A program made the translations under genes and the position numbers. A model generated the notes under the pieces. That model was not told where the DNA came from, searched no databases, and worked only from the letters and a program-made list of their open reading frames with translations. A stretch of 28,086 nt of DNA from KLAP211 sp964650085 (GTDB lineage: Bacteria > Patescibacteriota > Dojkabacteria > J137): positions 1-28,086 of the forward strand of contig CAZYSE010000011.1 in the NCBI GenBank assembly GCA_964650085.1, given 5' to 3'. This document shows positions 7,963-15,422 of this stretch, in pieces; position 1 is the first letter of the stretch; each line of letters starts with the position of its first letter.

Positions 7963-8460
7963 CTATCTAAACATTTTTGTAACTCTATCCATCCAAGAAA
8001 GACTATTAGCATTAGCAAACGCTGCGATAACAGCACCAACGATGTAAGTCAAAACAGTGAAGAAGAATACAACAAATGCTCCGATAATAATACCAGGTAG
8101 GTAGTATCCGATTCCAACGTTGTAACTACTGTAGAATCCTCCGAACAAGGTTACAGGGAAAAGAATAGCACTAAGGATTCCTACTACTACATTAACAACA
8201 GTCAGTAATCCAGCTGCAACAAGACCTGGCTTTAGAGATGCTTTAACAGCTGAACCTAAATCATCTTGTTTTGCATTATGAACAGCTCCAACAGTAAATC
8301 CACCGAAAAGAGATACTAACCAATGCATCCAAGTAAATAAGCAACCTACCACAGGAATGATTCCAATTAGTATAAATAGACTTCCTACTCCTCCGAATAC
8401 AAGTCCCAACTTTACGTCTTTACTTGTGTTTGGCAAAGCAGCTTTTACAGTGTCTTCCAT
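7963..8460 (-). CDS. Small polytopic membrane protein of unknown function
   Basis: About 165 residues and dominated by hydrophobic helices: one Gly-rich segment (LGLVFGGVGSLFILIGIIPVV), a second around MHWLVSLFGGFTVGAV, a third in AAGLLTVVNVVVGILSAIL, and a last long one (GIIIGAFVVFFFTVLTYIVGAVIAAFA). An amphipathic polar loop (HNAKQDDLGSAVKASLKP) separates the halves. I do not recognise the family. I chose the ATG at 8460 (MEDTVKAALP) over an upstream in-frame TTG at 8493, because TATTAT lies exactly 6 nt before it and the extra 11 residues are AT-rich promoter sequence. It is monocistronic: divergent from the FKBP gene, with a strong terminator behind it. Confidence 0.7.
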   Translation of the reverse strand: MEDTVKAALPNTSKDVKLGLVFGGVGSLFILIGIIPVVGCLFTWMHWLVSLFGGFTVGAVHNAKQDDLGSAVKASLKPGLVAAGLLTVVNVVVGILSAILFPVTLFGGFYSSYNVGIGYYLPGIIIGAFVVFFFTVLTYIVGAVIAAFANANSLSWMDRVTKMFR

Positions 8461-8466
8461 AGATAA

Positions 8467-8472
8467 ATAATA
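8467..8472 (-). promoter_or_regulatory. -10 element of the small membrane protein gene, leaderless spacing
   Basis: TATTAT on the minus strand, then 6 nt, then the ATG at 8460. This spacing is identical to that at 7799-7804, 13782-13787 and 18659-18664. Confidence 0.55.
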
Positions 8473-8500
8473 AAAATTAAATTTATATTGCAATTTTACC

Positions 8501-8529
8501 TTAACTTTATCGAAAAGTTTATATATAAT
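8501..8529 (+). promoter_or_regulatory. Putative promoter of the FKBP / signal peptidase operon
   Basis: TTAACT at 8501-8506 and TATAAT at 8524-8529 have the ideal 17-nt spacing, and the ATG at 8554 is 24 nt downstream. It is divergent from the promoter of the small membrane protein gene. Confidence 0.6.
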
Positions 8530-8553
8530 TCATAGATTATTAAAACTTATTAT

Positions 8554-9072
8554 ATGATAGATAGAAAAATAATTGTAGGCTTCGTTCTTTTAATAGGAGC
8601 GTTTTTAATTTTAAATGCATCAAATATGACTAACAATCAGAGAACTCCCGCTGTATCCAATTCTAATTCCGCTCAATTACCAAGTAGACTAAAGGATATG
8701 CCACAAGACAACTTGGAGACTTTATCGTCACCGCTTACTTCAATAATTACAGAAACTAAGTTAGAAGCTAATACTTCTGATAATAGAGAAGTAAAAACTG
8801 GAGATAGAATTACAGTTCAATACCGAGGCTGGTTTGCTATGGACGGAGAAATTTTCGACCAATCTTTCAATAGAGGAGATGCAGGATTCTCTTTCTTAGT
8901 AGGTCAAGGTGTAATTACCGGTTGGTCTCAAGGTGTTGTTGGAATGAAATTAGGAGAAGTTCGTCGAATTAAAATTCCTTCAGAATTAGCTTACGGACCA
9001 GATGATTACAATGGAATCCCAGGTGGATCAGATTTAATTTTTGATGTAGAACTTGTAAAATTTAGCAACTAG
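8554..9072 (+). CDS. Membrane-anchored FKBP-type peptidyl-prolyl cis-trans isomerase
   Basis: A 172-residue protein. An N-terminal signal anchor covers about residues 5-22, a Ser/Asn-rich linker follows, and a single FKBP domain runs from about 72 to the end. The motifs are those of the family: VKTGDRITVQYRGWFAMDGEIFDQS, then FLVGQGVITGWSQGVVGMKLGEVRRIKIPSELAYG, then IPGGSDLIFDVELV. The GxVIxGW and FDVELV elements line the proline-binding pocket. It catalyses prolyl isomerisation of exported proteins on the outer face of the membrane. Its TAG stop shares one base with the GTG start of signal peptidase I (TAGTG), so export processing and folding are coupled genetically. Confidence 0.95.
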   Translation: MIDRKIIVGFVLLIGAFLILNASNMTNNQRTPAVSNSNSAQLPSRLKDMPQDNLETLSSPLTSIITETKLEANTSDNREVKTGDRITVQYRGWFAMDGEIFDQSFNRGDAGFSFLVGQGVITGWSQGVVGMKLGEVRRIKIPSELAYGPDDYNGIPGGSDLIFDVELVKFSN

Positions 9073-9755
9073 TGAACAATAACCCATTTTACAAAGATCC
9101 GTTAAAACCAACCCCAGGTAGGAGATTTGTAAATGGGTTACAGGTTCTTGCGGGACTTGGTTTACTTTTGCTCATTTCCTGGTTTACAATTCTTGGGCAA
9201 AATCAAGTTGACGGACCATCGATGCGCCCTAACTATTACACAGGCGAATTCTTAATTCTAAATAGAATTCCCCAGTTGATGGGTCCTAATCTCGCAACTA
9301 CCTTAGGACTCGAGTACAAAATCGGTGAAGTAATTGTATTTACAAAGCCAGGATTTCCCGATCTTCTGAAAAGAGTAATTGCTGTTCCAGGAGATCGTAT
9401 TGCCTTAAAAAAAGGTAAATATTTTGTTAACGGTCAAGTAGTTAAAGAAGATTATATTCCAGAAAAGCTATATACGAATGGTGGAACATTCTTACAGGAG
9501 AATGGTGAAGAAATAATCGTTCCAGAAGGTCACGTATTTGCTTCGGGGGATAACAGACCAGAAAGTTCAGACTCTAGAGCTATAGATATTGGGTTTGTTA
9601 AAAGAGAATGGATAAAGGGTAAAGTGATATTAAGAATTTGGCCGTTCGACAGATTTTCTTTCATCCCATTAGGGGGAACCACATTAGTTGATGAATCAGA
9701 CTTCGACTTCTCCAAAGCTGATCCAAACTTCCGAAACAGTCCTACGCCTGAATAA
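9072..9755 (+). CDS. lepB: Signal peptidase I
   Basis: A 227-residue type I signal peptidase with one N-terminal membrane helix (about 22-40). The catalytic serine is S50 in VDGPSMRPN, and the general-base lysine is K100 in LLKRVIAVPGDRI. Box E appears as SGDNRPESSDSRAID. It cleaves signal peptides from exported proteins at the outer face of the cytoplasmic membrane. The start is GTG at 9072, overlapping the FKBP stop by one base, with no Shine-Dalgarno, so translation probably depends on reinitiation. The anchored and exported proteins encoded around it are plausible substrates. Confidence 0.95.
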   Translation: MNNNPFYKDPLKPTPGRRFVNGLQVLAGLGLLLLISWFTILGQNQVDGPSMRPNYYTGEFLILNRIPQLMGPNLATTLGLEYKIGEVIVFTKPGFPDLLKRVIAVPGDRIALKKGKYFVNGQVVKEDYIPEKLYTNGGTFLQENGEEIIVPEGHVFASGDNRPESSDSRAIDIGFVKREWIKGKVILRIWPFDRFSFIPLGGTTLVDESDFDFSKADPNFRNSPTPE

Positions 9756-9773
9756 CTTGCAGAGCTCAAGTAA

Positions 9774-9800
9774 TTGATATATTCTTGTTTTGTATATATT
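9774..9800 (+). promoter_or_regulatory. Possible promoter of the unknown anchored protein
   Basis: TTGATA at 9774-9779 and TATATT at 9795-9800 are 15 nt apart, and ATG 9815 follows 14 nt later. The spacing is shorter than ideal, so this is tentative. Confidence 0.35.
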
Positions 9801-9814
9801 TTTTACATTTACTT

Positions 9815-10471
9815 ATGAAAATCTTTGCAGCGTTTTTAGGATTTATATCATTGGGTTTTTTAGTAGTAGCAATAGTTCTGGGAGTATTGTTGATACAAAG
9901 CAATAACCAAATTTCAAAATTAAAAGCAGATCTAGAAGCAATGGGAGTAGAAACAGATCTAAAATCAGGCGATGTTATTCCAGAAGAAGATATTGATACA
10001 GTAGAGACAATGACATTTGTAGATACGGGATTAGATATAGATATCGATTATCCATCAGACTGGGAATTTGAGCTAAATACAGAAGTAAGCGATGACTTTG
10101 TAGATTCAGCTTTTAAATCTATTCAGACTTACAACTTAACTTTTTCTAAAGGAGGAAGTGAAATCTTATTCTCCGCGTTCTTTGGTGCAACTGGCGATTT
10201 AGGTGTTGGATATTCAGAAGACGAATATGATGTAGTTGTGCTTAATGATGAAATGATTAGAGTACGACAAAATGGTTCAGATTCATGGAAGTACCTATAC
10301 AATGTTGATTGCGCAGATGTAATGGACTTGCAACCTGGAGTAACAGTTTGTGGAACAGGAGGATTCTTCCCAGGTTTTAGTAATCAAGGTGCAAATACAG
10401 CATCGTTTACAGCAGATAGTGATGCGCTTTTAGAAGAAGCGGATGCAATCATATTATCTGCAACTCTGTAA
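9815..10471 (+). CDS. Membrane-anchored exported protein of unknown function
   Basis: About 218 residues. A hydrophobic N-terminal helix (about 2-26, IFAAFLGFISLGFLVVAIVL) leads into a short coiled-coil-like stretch (NNQISKLKADLEAMG), an acidic linker, and an extracytoplasmic beta-rich domain beginning LDIDIDYPSDWEFEL. Two cysteines (VDCADVM and TVCGTG) could pair. The 'YPSDWxF' opening is seen in PsbP-like and similar lipid- or surface-associated domains, but I would not assign it. Start: ATG 9815 is preferred to an in-frame TTG at 9785, which would lie inside the apparent promoter. It sits between signal peptidase I and the SIMPL gene. Confidence 0.7.
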   Translation: MKIFAAFLGFISLGFLVVAIVLGVLLIQSNNQISKLKADLEAMGVETDLKSGDVIPEEDIDTVETMTFVDTGLDIDIDYPSDWEFELNTEVSDDFVDSAFKSIQTYNLTFSKGGSEILFSAFFGATGDLGVGYSEDEYDVVVLNDEMIRVRQNGSDSWKYLYNVDCADVMDLQPGVTVCGTGGFFPGFSNQGANTASFTADSDALLEEADAIILSATL

Positions 10472-10522
10472 CCATTGAGTATGAGTTAAAGTATATTTAT
10501 ATATTACTTATTAACTAAGCCT

Positions 10523-11302
10523 ATGAAAAAAGAGCTTTTAATCCGAACTCTACCTGTAGCAATTTTAAGTTTTACAATACTACTTTCAGTTCTAGTTTTT
10601 GCAAGTTCAGGAATTTATATTAGGAATCTAGGTTCACNNNNNNNNNNAAAGGACGGTGAAATTGCTAATAGTATAAACGTTAGTGGAAGCGGAGAAATTT
10701 ACGCAGCTCCAGATGTTTTAAACCTAAGTGTATCAGCTAGTGAAGTAGCTGGCTCTTCTGCTGAAGCTTTAGCAACAGTAAATCAGAAAATTAATGAAGT
10801 CTTTGGAATTCTAATTAATTCTGGTGTTGCAGAAGAAGACATTCAAACTTCTTCATTAAGCATTTATCCTGAATACGATTACACTAGAGATGGAAATCCA
10901 AGAATAATCGGGCAAAGAGCTTCAGTTTCCTTATCTGCCACAGTGCGATCCATTGATCAGAACATTGACCGAGCTTCTGGAATTATTGATCAAATTTCTG
11001 CAGTAGAAAAAATTCAAATAGGAAATATTAGTTTTGATATCGACGATGATTCTGAATATGTATCAAAAGCTAGAGAGATGGCATTTAAGGAAGCAGAAAA
11101 AAAAGGAGTAGAGCTTTCTAGTTTAGCTGGAGTTAAGCTTCTTAAACCGTTATCAATTACGGATAGCTATGTAGATATGAGCCCTGTTTATTTGGAAAGT
11201 AGAGCAGTATCGGCAGATTTAGGCGGTAGTCCTTCTACAAGTATTAACCCTGGACAGTTGTTGATCTCGGTGAGTTTGAACGTTGTTTTTGCAATTCAGT
11301 AA
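10523..11302 (+). CDS. SIMPL (DUF541) domain protein, membrane anchored, with an assembly gap
   Basis: About 259 residues. An N-terminal signal anchor covers about residues 9-30, and the SIMPL/DUF541 domain runs from about 50 to the end: NSINVSGSGEIYAAPDVLNLSVSA, then AEEDIQTSSLSIYPEYDY, then AREMAFKEAEKKGVELSSLAGV. These are the usual conserved blocks (xVxGxGxVxxxPDxxxxxxxV; TxxxxIxPxYxY; A...A..kA..LA). Family members (BP26 of Brucella, YggE of E. coli) are periplasmic or surface proteins that form oligomeric rings; their biochemical role is unsettled. Ten N at 10638-10647 interrupt the linker after the membrane helix. Both sides stay in frame with ten bases, so the true gap is probably 1 modulo 3. 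Confidence 0.9.
   Translation: MKKELLIRTLPVAILSFTILLSVLVFASSGIYIRNLGSXXXXKDGEIANSINVSGSGEIYAAPDVLNLSVSASEVAGSSAEALATVNQKINEVFGILINSGVAEEDIQTSSLSIYPEYDYTRDGNPRIIGQRASVSLSATVRSIDQNIDRASGIIDQISAVEKIQIGNISFDIDDDSEYVSKAREMAFKEAEKKGVELSSLAGVKLLKPLSITDSYVDMSPVYLESRAVSADLGGSPSTSINPGQLLISVSLNVVFAIQ
10638..10647. other. Assembly gap (10 N) in the SIMPL gene
   Basis: Ten ambiguous bases fall between the membrane anchor and the SIMPL domain. An identical 10-N run at 14829-14838 suggests a default scaffold gap size rather than a measured length. Confidence 0.95.
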
Positions 11303-11318
11303 GATTTTAATCAGATTA

Positions 11319-11405
11319 CCCCCTCTTTTTTAAAGAGGGGGCAGGGGGAGTTATAGACCTCAGTTTCAAAGACTCGTGAAGAGGGGATGTCCGCCAAAGC
11401 GGACA
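11319..11405. repeat. Two GC-rich hairpins downstream of the SIMPL gene
   Basis: CCCCCTCTTT at 11319-11328 pairs with AAAGAGGGGG at 11332-11341 over 10 bp. TGTCCGC at 11388-11394 pairs with GCGGACA at 11399-11405 over 7 bp. They fill the longest intergenic region of the window (11303-11538), where no gene is supported. Neither is followed by a T-run in either direction. Confidence 0.55.
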
Positions 11406-11476
11406 GGGGTGTTCCAAAACCAAGTAACTCAAGATTTCAAAAGGCCCCCAATGTGGTCTAGAATACAACGTTTATT

Positions 11477-11529
11477 CCCCACAGATCTCGCAATTACTGC
11501 GGGATCCACTTACTTTGTTGGGTGTGGGG
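11477..11529. repeat. Nested GC-rich hairpin next to the dus stop codon
   Basis: The outer arms CCCCACA (11477-11483) and TGTGGGG (11523-11529) enclose a 9-bp inner stem, GATCTCGCA with TGCGGGATC (11484-11492, 11498-11506, one T-G pair). The right edge GGGGTGATT is identical to the right edge of the element at 3584-3656. Confidence 0.6.
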
Positions 11530-11538
11530 TGATTCAAC

Positions 11539-12648
11539 TCAATACTTACTCAAGATATTAATAACATCTTCGAGACTCGTAGCCTGCATTAATTTAACTC
11601 TAATCTCCGTTGCATTCTCTACACCATTAATATACCAACTCAAGTGCTTACGCATTTGGAAAAATGCTTTAGGATCTGGTTTGTCTTCAACAAACTTTCG
11701 TGTGTGTTCAATAATAATCTTCTTTGTAAGCTCCCACGCAACAGGTGCGTGGTTTTCCTTGAAATTTTCACCTCGCATTTCTCTGAACGCCCAAGGATTT
11801 CCTTCCAATGCTCTTCCGATCAATGCACCATATGCACCGGTTAATTCCAAGACTTTTTCTAAATCTGCTTTAGTTTTAATATCACCATTTACGAGAACAG
11901 GAATATCTGTACATTCGACAGCGATTTTTAGTTCGTTCCAATCTGCGAATCCTGTATACATCTGTTTTAAAGTTCGACCATGAACTGCAAGCCAATCTGG
12001 TTTCGCTTCTGCGATTTTAGAAATCCATTCAGCGGTTATTGGAGAATCGTATCCAATTCTAGTTTTTACAGAAACAGAAATCTTTTCTCTTTGTAGATTA
12101 TCTTTTTTTGCGAAAAGATTATTCATTCCAACAGATTTTTCTCCAACAAACCCGTCGTGTTTTCTTATATGTGTGGCTATCATTTCATCTAAAGCTCTTT
12201 GTGTTCTTCCTGCAAGTCCAGTAAGTTCTCCGTTTGCTACCCAATCCTCTACACCTTTTTTAGTTGCAGCAACAATTTCTTTTGCCAACTCTGGTGTACG
12301 AATTAGTGCTGCTCCTGATCCACTTTGAGCAACTGTTTTAGCTGGGCAACCCATGTTGATATCAATCCCATCAAATCCAAGAGCACAAACCATTTTTGCT
12401 GCATGGTAAAAGTATTCAGGTTCCTTGCCGTATATTTGGGCGATAATTGGTCTCTCAATCGGATCGTAAACAAAATGATGTAGTAGATTGTCTCCAGCTA
12501 CGCAAAGCCCATGAACATGCGTAAACTCGGTATAAATAATGTCTGGATTACCATATTTTTTAGTAATGTATCTGAACGCACTATCGCTAACACCATCCAT
12601 CGGTGAAATTCCAAGTACAGGTTGTTTTAAATCAGTAATTTTGAACAT
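11539..12648 (-). CDS. dus: tRNA-dihydrouridine synthase
   Basis: A flavoenzyme that reduces uridine to dihydrouridine in the tRNA D-loop with NADPH. The FMN-binding TIM barrel opens with PVLGISPMDGVSDSAFR (about residues 10-27), followed by GFDGIDINMGCPAKTV, which holds the catalytic cysteine (about residue 101), then SVKTRIGY, WLAVHGRT, IPVLVNGDI and GALIGRALEGNPW. About 369 residues, typical of DusB-like proteins, but an extra stretch of about 50 residues (around 130-185) lies between the catalytic loop and the SVKTR strand. I use the ATG at 12648; a TTG directly before it is also in frame. The neighbour mnmA is likewise a tRNA modification gene on the same strand. Confidence 0.93.
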   Translation of the reverse strand: MFKITDLKQPVLGISPMDGVSDSAFRYITKKYGNPDIIYTEFTHVHGLCVAGDNLLHHFVYDPIERPIIAQIYGKEPEYFYHAAKMVCALGFDGIDINMGCPAKTVAQSGSGAALIRTPELAKEIVAATKKGVEDWVANGELTGLAGRTQRALDEMIATHIRKHDGFVGEKSVGMNNLFAKKDNLQREKISVSVKTRIGYDSPITAEWISKIAEAKPDWLAVHGRTLKQMYTGFADWNELKIAVECTDIPVLVNGDIKTKADLEKVLELTGAYGALIGRALEGNPWAFREMRGENFKENHAPVAWELTKKIIIEHTRKFVEDKPDPKAFFQMRKHLSWYINGVENATEIRVKLMQATSLEDVINILSKY

Positions 12649-12654
12649 CAATAA

Positions 12655-12717
12655 AATCTTAAATTAAAAATCTCAAATATCAAAAAACATGAGATTTGAA
12701 GTTTGGTGCTTGCGATT
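12655..12717. repeat. Head-to-head heptad repeat array between dus and mnmA
   Basis: Nine 7-nt units in one phase: five in forward orientation (for example AATCTCA at 12669-12675) and four as reverse complements (for example TGAGATT at 12690-12696). AAATCTCA and TGAGATTT (12668-12675, 12690-12697) form an 8-bp hairpin. It fills the entire space between the two genes and reaches the mnmA stop codon. Confidence 0.7.
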
Positions 12718-13775
12718 TATTTTATAATGCCTCCCCCCAAAACCCAATCTCCATCAAATATAACTAAGCTTTGTCCGGATGCGATTGCACGCACAGGTTC
12801 TTCGAATACAAATTTTAAATCTTTTATGAAAAGAGTTCCTTTAACTGGCGGTTGTCGATACCTCACAGATGCAGAAATATTTTCAATTATATCTTTATTT
12901 TCAAATTCTTTTGGATTTATAAAGTGAATGTTTTCAAGCTCCACTTCTTTTTTATACAGTGAAGGGTGATCTGTTCCTGCAGCTGCGTACAAAATGTTTT
13001 GTTCAACATTTTTATCAACAATAAAATACGGTTTGCTCAAACCTCCAATTCCTAATCCATCTCTTTGTCCAATTGTATAAAAATATACTCCTTTGTGTGT
13101 ACCAACAACTTCGTCGGTATCGATATCCCTAATCTCACCTGTTTTCTCAGGTATTTGAGACATTAAGAATTTCATAACATCGATTTCTCCAATAAAACAA
13201 ATTCCTTGGCTATCTGGTTTTGCTGCGTTAGGAAGATTAAATTCTTTTGCCATCTCTCGAATCTGCGGTTTAGTAAATTCACCTATAGGGAATAAACTTT
13301 TACTTAGTTGTTCTGGCGTCAGAGTGTAAATAAAGTAGGTCTGATCTTTGTTTTTATCAACAGACCGGAATAGTTTATCGTCTTTGCGAATTGCGTAGTG
13401 CCCAGTAGCGATGTAGTCATAACCCATTTCCAGTGCCTTATCCAAAAACAATTTGAATTTAATTTCTTTATTACACATTACGTCTGGATTTGGAGTTCTT
13501 CCTTTTTTGTACTCACTGAAGAAGTATTCAACAACTCTTTCTCTGTATTCCTTTTCGAAGTTAACCGATCTGAACTCGATGCCAAGATGTTGGCAAACTG
13601 CCATTGCATCCGCTTGATCTTCTTCCCAAGGACAATCGGCTTGAAGGCCAAAGTTATCCCCAGACCAGTTTTTCATAAAAACACCAGTCACTTCGAATCC
13701 TTTATCCATAAGAAGTTTAGCGGCAACTCCACTATCTACACCTCCCGATAATCCCAAAAAAACTCGTTTTTTCAT
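12717..13775 (-). CDS. mnmA: tRNA-specific 2-thiouridylase MnmA
   Basis: This enzyme thiolates uridine 34 of tRNAs for Lys, Glu and Gln using ATP and a persulfide sulfur donor. The PP-loop ATP pyrophosphatase motif SGGVDS is at residues 10-15. The two catalytic cysteines are C101 (NPDVMCNKEIKF) and C193 (DSQGICFIGE). Also visible are the tRNA-contacting GHYA segment (125-128), the YTIGQRDGLGIGG block and the C-terminal beta-barrel (VRYRQPPVKG). At 352 residues it is complete. ATG 13775 is preceded by TATAAT at exactly 6 nt, the leaderless pattern. An upstream position relative to dus suggests a tRNA modification pair. Confidence 0.96.
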   Translation of the reverse strand: MKKRVFLGLSGGVDSGVAAKLLMDKGFEVTGVFMKNWSGDNFGLQADCPWEEDQADAMAVCQHLGIEFRSVNFEKEYRERVVEYFFSEYKKGRTPNPDVMCNKEIKFKLFLDKALEMGYDYIATGHYAIRKDDKLFRSVDKNKDQTYFIYTLTPEQLSKSLFPIGEFTKPQIREMAKEFNLPNAAKPDSQGICFIGEIDVMKFLMSQIPEKTGEIRDIDTDEVVGTHKGVYFYTIGQRDGLGIGGLSKPYFIVDKNVEQNILYAAAGTDHPSLYKKEVELENIHFINPKEFENKDIIENISASVRYRQPPVKGTLFIKDLKFVFEEPVRAIASGQSLVIFDGDWVLGGGIIK

Positions 13776-13781
13776 GTCTCA

Positions 13782-13787
13782 ATTATA
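13782..13787 (-). promoter_or_regulatory. mnmA: -10 element of mnmA, leaderless spacing
   Basis: A perfect TATAAT on the minus strand, then 6 nt, then the ATG at 13775. No recognisable -35 hexamer lies 16-18 nt upstream of it. Confidence 0.6.
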
Positions 13788-13796
13788 TCATTTAGC

Positions 13797-13808
13797 CCTA
13801 TATATAGG
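13797..13808. promoter_or_regulatory. 12-bp perfect palindrome between divergent promoters
   Basis: CCTATATATAGG is a perfect palindrome lying 9 nt upstream of the mnmA -10 box and 40 nt before the -10 box of the divergent gene. It could be an operator, but an AT-rich palindrome of this length can arise by chance. Confidence 0.3.
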
Positions 13809-13848
13809 ATATATTAGTAATTGGCTATTCAAATTTGAACTTTTTGTT

Positions 13849-13854
13849 TATAAT
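13849..13854 (+). promoter_or_regulatory. -10 element of the unknown helical protein
   Basis: TATAAT with ATG 13880 lying 25 nt downstream. No convincing -35 hexamer at 16-18 nt. Confidence 0.45.
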
Positions 13855-13879
13855 TCAACGCTAATTATTGGTAACAAGA

Positions 13880-14713
13880 ATGGATAAATATAACTCATTT
13901 GAAGACTTAAAAAGAAGAATTCAGGATGCTCCTACTTTTGATCCTTCATACCTAGATAATCCCGAGGATCAAGAAGCTGTTGCATTGTCAACAGTTGATT
14001 CTCTGGGAGTGAAAAATGTCGAGATCTTCGAATTGCCCGAAGTTGTTCGTCCAAAGAACCTGAACGACGAGATAATTGAAGACAGCCTATACTTCGAGTA
14101 CGTCTATTGTACCGACATAATTAATAATATTTTTTCTGGGCTAAAGGTACAGCTAGATTGGAGATCATCTCAAATTACTGATGAAGTTAATGCACTTAGG
14201 GATGAGCTACTTTATCAGCTAATTCCACATAGTGTAGAAATGAGGGCTGCGTTAGTTAAATATTTTAGATTGGAATTATACAAGCGTTTAATGGCAAGTC
14301 TTAATTGGTATATGGGTGAAGTTTGTAAGGCCTACAATCCAGCAGTATCGGAGAGCAACACTTTCCCAGAACTTAGAGATGAGTTAAGAGCTTTCTATGA
14401 TGTTTTTGTAGGACTTTCCAAAGTACTATTTAGTTTCGATCCAAATCTAATTGGTTCACAACAGGTAACCTACTTTATAGATAATCACTACTATCACTAC
14501 GAACGAACGATACAGGGGCTTTTTATGTGCATATTGAACAATATGATGTACTTATTGTCTTACCATCAAGAGTTTATGAATGACGTTTTATGGTATTTAG
14601 ACTTTTTAGATGATCAGAAGATGATCACATCTACAGCGTACCAAACACTAAAGGATTATTTAGCGGGGGATACAGGACAAAAAGAACCACTAGCGGAACC
14701 AATACCGGCTTAA
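13880..14713 (+). CDS. Unknown soluble protein, predicted mostly helical
   Basis: 277 residues from the ATG at 13880 (an in-frame TTG at 13868 is closer to the -10 box). I do not recognise it. The sequence is rich in Leu, Tyr, Asp and Glu, without signal peptide or membrane helix, and reads as a series of amphipathic helices (for example EVNALRDELLYQLIPHSVEM and ALVKYFRLELYKRLMASLNWYM). The C-terminus is a Pro/Glu-rich tail (EPLAEPIPA). The TAA stop shares the palindrome TTAA with the TAA of the convergent membrane-protein gene. Divergent transcription from mnmA does not indicate a role. Confidence 0.7.
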   Translation: MDKYNSFEDLKRRIQDAPTFDPSYLDNPEDQEAVALSTVDSLGVKNVEIFELPEVVRPKNLNDEIIEDSLYFEYVYCTDIINNIFSGLKVQLDWRSSQITDEVNALRDELLYQLIPHSVEMRAALVKYFRLELYKRLMASLNWYMGEVCKAYNPAVSESNTFPELRDELRAFYDVFVGLSKVLFSFDPNLIGSQQVTYFIDNHYYHYERTIQGLFMCILNNMMYLLSYHQEFMNDVLWYLDFLDDQKMITSTAYQTLKDYLAGDTGQKEPLAEPIPA

Positions 14714-15415
14714 TTACTTGGGGTGGAGTAGTACTCATCCATAATATCGAACCACATTCTACCTTCCCAGAAATCTATTTCTATTGCTCGGAAAACTGAA
14801 GTATCGATAATTTCACCCTGTAGTTTCANNNNNNNNNNCTGTGTCTAAAAAGTCTACGCGCAGAGTTTCTGCAGGCTGGATCGTCCAAATGTGTCTTTTT
14901 AAATCCCTCAAAGTGAATGTTCTCGGGCTCACTGGTTTCTCTTCAACTTCGCCGGCAAGAAATCCTTTTTCAGGGGAACTCCATTTTACATAAACAGCTT
15001 TTTTCATTGTTTGACAGTACTGCTTATTTTCTTGTAACGCTAAGTCGGCTGCTTTAGCAGCGCCAGATAAATTCCAAAGTAAAGTTCCGGATAATAAGAG
15101 ACCCAAAAGGAAACCTGCGAACTTATAGTGTGCAATTTTGTAAAAATCATCTGATCTTGTTCCCTTTTGAAAAAGAATAATGAAAACAAAAGCTGCAAAA
15201 ACACCAATTACAAGAACCGGAGCAAGTATTAATCCAAGCAACTCACTTGATTCCGTAATATTAAATATTAGTAAGCCAAAAACCACAATCAGGGAAGTGA
15301 TTCCTGCAGCCATTAAAATATAGCCAAAGAACTTACCAATACCAAGAATGATCGAACTTTTAGGATTTAAATTCTCAGTTTTAATTTTAGATAATGTTTC
15401 TTCACTTACAGACAT
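14710..15415 (-). CDS. Membrane protein paired with the ECF sigma factor, candidate anti-sigma factor; C-terminus hidden by an assembly gap
   Basis: From ATG 15415: an N-terminal cytoplasmic stretch of about 25 residues, three hydrophobic helices (about 26-52, 60-82, 98-117), then a soluble domain ending DFLDT at the N run. Read with ten N the frame stops at 14813. A different frame after the gap stays open for 38 codons (beginning KLQGEIIDTSVF, ending YYSTPSN) to a TAA at 14712-14710. That end meets the convergent gene in a 4-bp TTAA overlap, as another pair in the window does. I therefore extend the gene to 14710, which needs a true gap of 0 modulo 3. It begins 7 nt after the sigma gene stop, so an anti-sigma role is a fair guess from context. 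No ZAS zinc motif is visible. Confidence 0.65.
14829..14838. other. Assembly gap (10 N) in the candidate anti-sigma gene
   Basis: Ten ambiguous bases. The open frames on either side disagree by one base with this length, so the stated size is probably a placeholder. Confidence 0.95.
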
Positions 15416-15422
15416 AGTATTT

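Noticed and set aside
11319..11341. Rho-independent terminator of the SIMPL gene
   Set aside because: The 10-bp stem is strong, but no T-run follows it on either strand.
11376..11561. Plus-strand open frame of 61 codons in the intergenic region before dus
   Set aside because: It is built on hairpin repeats, has no promoter-like spacing and no recognisable protein features.
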